Below are positions 63,154 through 64,000 of a stretch of 64,000 bases of DNA, in pieces. Within the stretch, counting starts at the first letter, position 1; each line of letters starts with the position of its first letter. Origin of the DNA: Candidatus Pelagibacter ubique HIMB140 (GTDB taxonomy: Bacteria; Pseudomonadota; Alphaproteobacteria; Pelagibacterales; Pelagibacteraceae). The stretch lies in assembly GCF_025558165.1 (NCBI RefSeq), contig NZ_LAMZ01000001.1, forward strand, positions 124,001-188,000, read 5' to 3'. The notes under the pieces are model-generated. The model saw nothing but the letters and a program-made list of their open reading frames with translations, made no database searches and was not told where the DNA came from. The translations under genes were made by a program, and so were the position numbers.

Positions 63154-64000
63154 ATGATGAAAAAGATAGTTATTAAGGGCGCTAAAGAACACAATTTGAA
63201 GAATGTGACTGTAGAAATTCCAAAAGATAAATTTGTAGTGATAACAGGTTTGTCTGGGTCAGGAAAATCTTCATTAGCTTTTGATACCATTTATGCAGAA
63301 GGTCAAAGAAGATATGTCGAGAGCTTATCTGCTTATGCTCGTCAATTTTTAGATAAAATGAAAAAGCCTAATGTTGATTTAATTGAAGGCTTAAGTCCAG
63401 CCATAGCAATCGAACAAAAAAACACTTCAAAAAATCCCAGATCGACTGTTGCAACTGTTACAGAAATTTATGATTATATGAGGGTTCTTTATGCAAGAGC
63501 AGGCATACCCTATTCTCCTTTTACAGGTAAGCCAATAACCTCTCAAACAATTACTCAAATTGTTGATTTAATTAAAAAATTACCAAAAAAATCTACAATT
63601 TATATTTATGCTCCAGTAGTTAGGGGTCGTAAGGGTGAATATAAAAAAGATATTTTAAGCTATAAGAGACGTGGATTTAGAAAAATAAAAATTGATAATG
63701 TATTATACGATATAGAAAAATCTCCTAACCTAGATAAAAAATTAAAACACGACATTTCAATTCTAGTTGATAGAATTGTACTTAATTCAAAACTTGGAAA
63801 CAGATTAGCTGAAAGCGTAGAAACAGCTGTAAATTTAGCTAATGGATTGGTTTTTGTTGAATACGAAGATGAAACTCTTCCTCAAAAATTTAGAAAAATT
63901 GAAAAATTAATTTACTCCACAAAGTTTGCTTGTCCAGAAAGTGGTTTTACTATCGAAGAAATAGAACCAAGATTGTTTTCATTTAATAGTCCCTATGGTG
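63154..64000 (+). CDS. uvrA: Excinuclease ABC subunit A, partial (3' end outside window)
   Basis: Damage-recognition ATPase of nucleotide excision repair. The first 282 residues are visible: [23 protein letters not shown], Walker [13 protein letters not shown] at about 32-43, [18 protein letters not shown] and the [15 protein letters not shown] region. Two ATG codons (63154 and 63157) are in tandem; either may start. Divergent from ssb with an 89-base spacer. Confidence 0.97.
   Translation, partial: MMKKIVIKGAKEHNLKNVTVEIPKDKFVVITGLSGSGKSSLAFDTIYAEGQRRYVESLSAYARQFLDKMKKPNVDLIEGLSPAIAIEQKNTSKNPRSTVATVTEIYDYMRVLYARAGIPYSPFTGKPITSQTITQIVDLIKKLPKKSTIYIYAPVVRGRKGEYKKDILSYKRRGFRKIKIDNVLYDIEKSPNLDKKLKHDISILVDRIVLNSKLGNRLAESVETAVNLANGLVFVEYEDETLPQKFRKIEKLIYSTKFACPESGFTIEEIEPRLFSFNSPYG

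Overview
The window is about 30% GC, tightly packed, with genes overlapping by 1 to 20 bases and almost no spacers. Gene content and order point to a free-living marine alphaproteobacterium of the SAR11 clade (Pelagibacterales). Indicators are a heterotetrameric sarcosine oxidase operon, a proton-pumping pyrophosphatase, alphaproteobacterial neighbourhoods (plsX-ihfA-MerR, glyA-nrdR-rib-nusB-thiL, ssb-gyrA-coaD) and a tandem SAM-II plus SAM-V leader in front of metY. This assignment is inferred from sequence reading alone.

Layout. 1-3161: sox genes (minus) for sarcosine breakdown, then tRNA-Ser(GCT) and a periplasmic lytic transglycosylase. 5551-12873: a ten-gene run dapA-smpB-folK-spoT-pyrE-pdxJ-acpS-lepB-rnc-recO, facing hemB. 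13937-21283: a 2OG oxygenase, rpiB, glyA, nrdR, the riboflavin genes, nusB and thiL, then hppA. 23452-26450: a BamE-like lipoprotein diverging from a cytochrome bc1 chaperone, rpmF, plsX, ihfA, a MerR regulator and rpmG. 26452-34611: chorismate mutase, ctaA, metY with its riboswitches, rplM-rpsI, argC, a small lipoprotein, hom and two transporters.

34612-40440 is the accessory part. It holds a 543-bp non-coding stretch with a 30-bp imperfect direct repeat, an MGMT-like protein, an acetyltransferase, a DUF6356 protein, a tyrosine recombinase, two glycosyltransferase-type genes (one a two-domain fusion), a GIY-YIG protein and tRNA-Glu. Directly before the recombinase gene is a 37-bp inverted repeat (15-bp arms, 7-bp centre). 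Its geometry matches both an operator and a tyrosine-recombinase crossover site, and it is the best lead here for something undescribed.

40482-64000 returns to core genes: glpX, an SbmA/BacA-like transporter, an NDUFS4-like subunit, tRNA-Pro, a zinc-ribbon membrane protein, nhaA, a secreted glutathione peroxidase; a long minus-strand run rarD-mltB-SPOR lipoprotein-dac-tmk-holB-metG-tatD-MBL; tRNA-Ser(TGA), sdhE, recG, a DUF502 protein, an M48 lipoprotein, tRNA-Lys, tgt-ppi-coaD-gyrA-ssb, and the start of uvrA.

The recurring theme is reduction. Genes usual at these loci are absent here (rpoZ, era, the DUF177 gene, fabH, queA), and several proteins have lost or altered metal sites: NrdR (both Cys pairs are CxC), the zinc-ribbon protein (CPC), Tgt (two of three zinc cysteines missing) and RibB (degenerate GTP cyclohydrolase II half).
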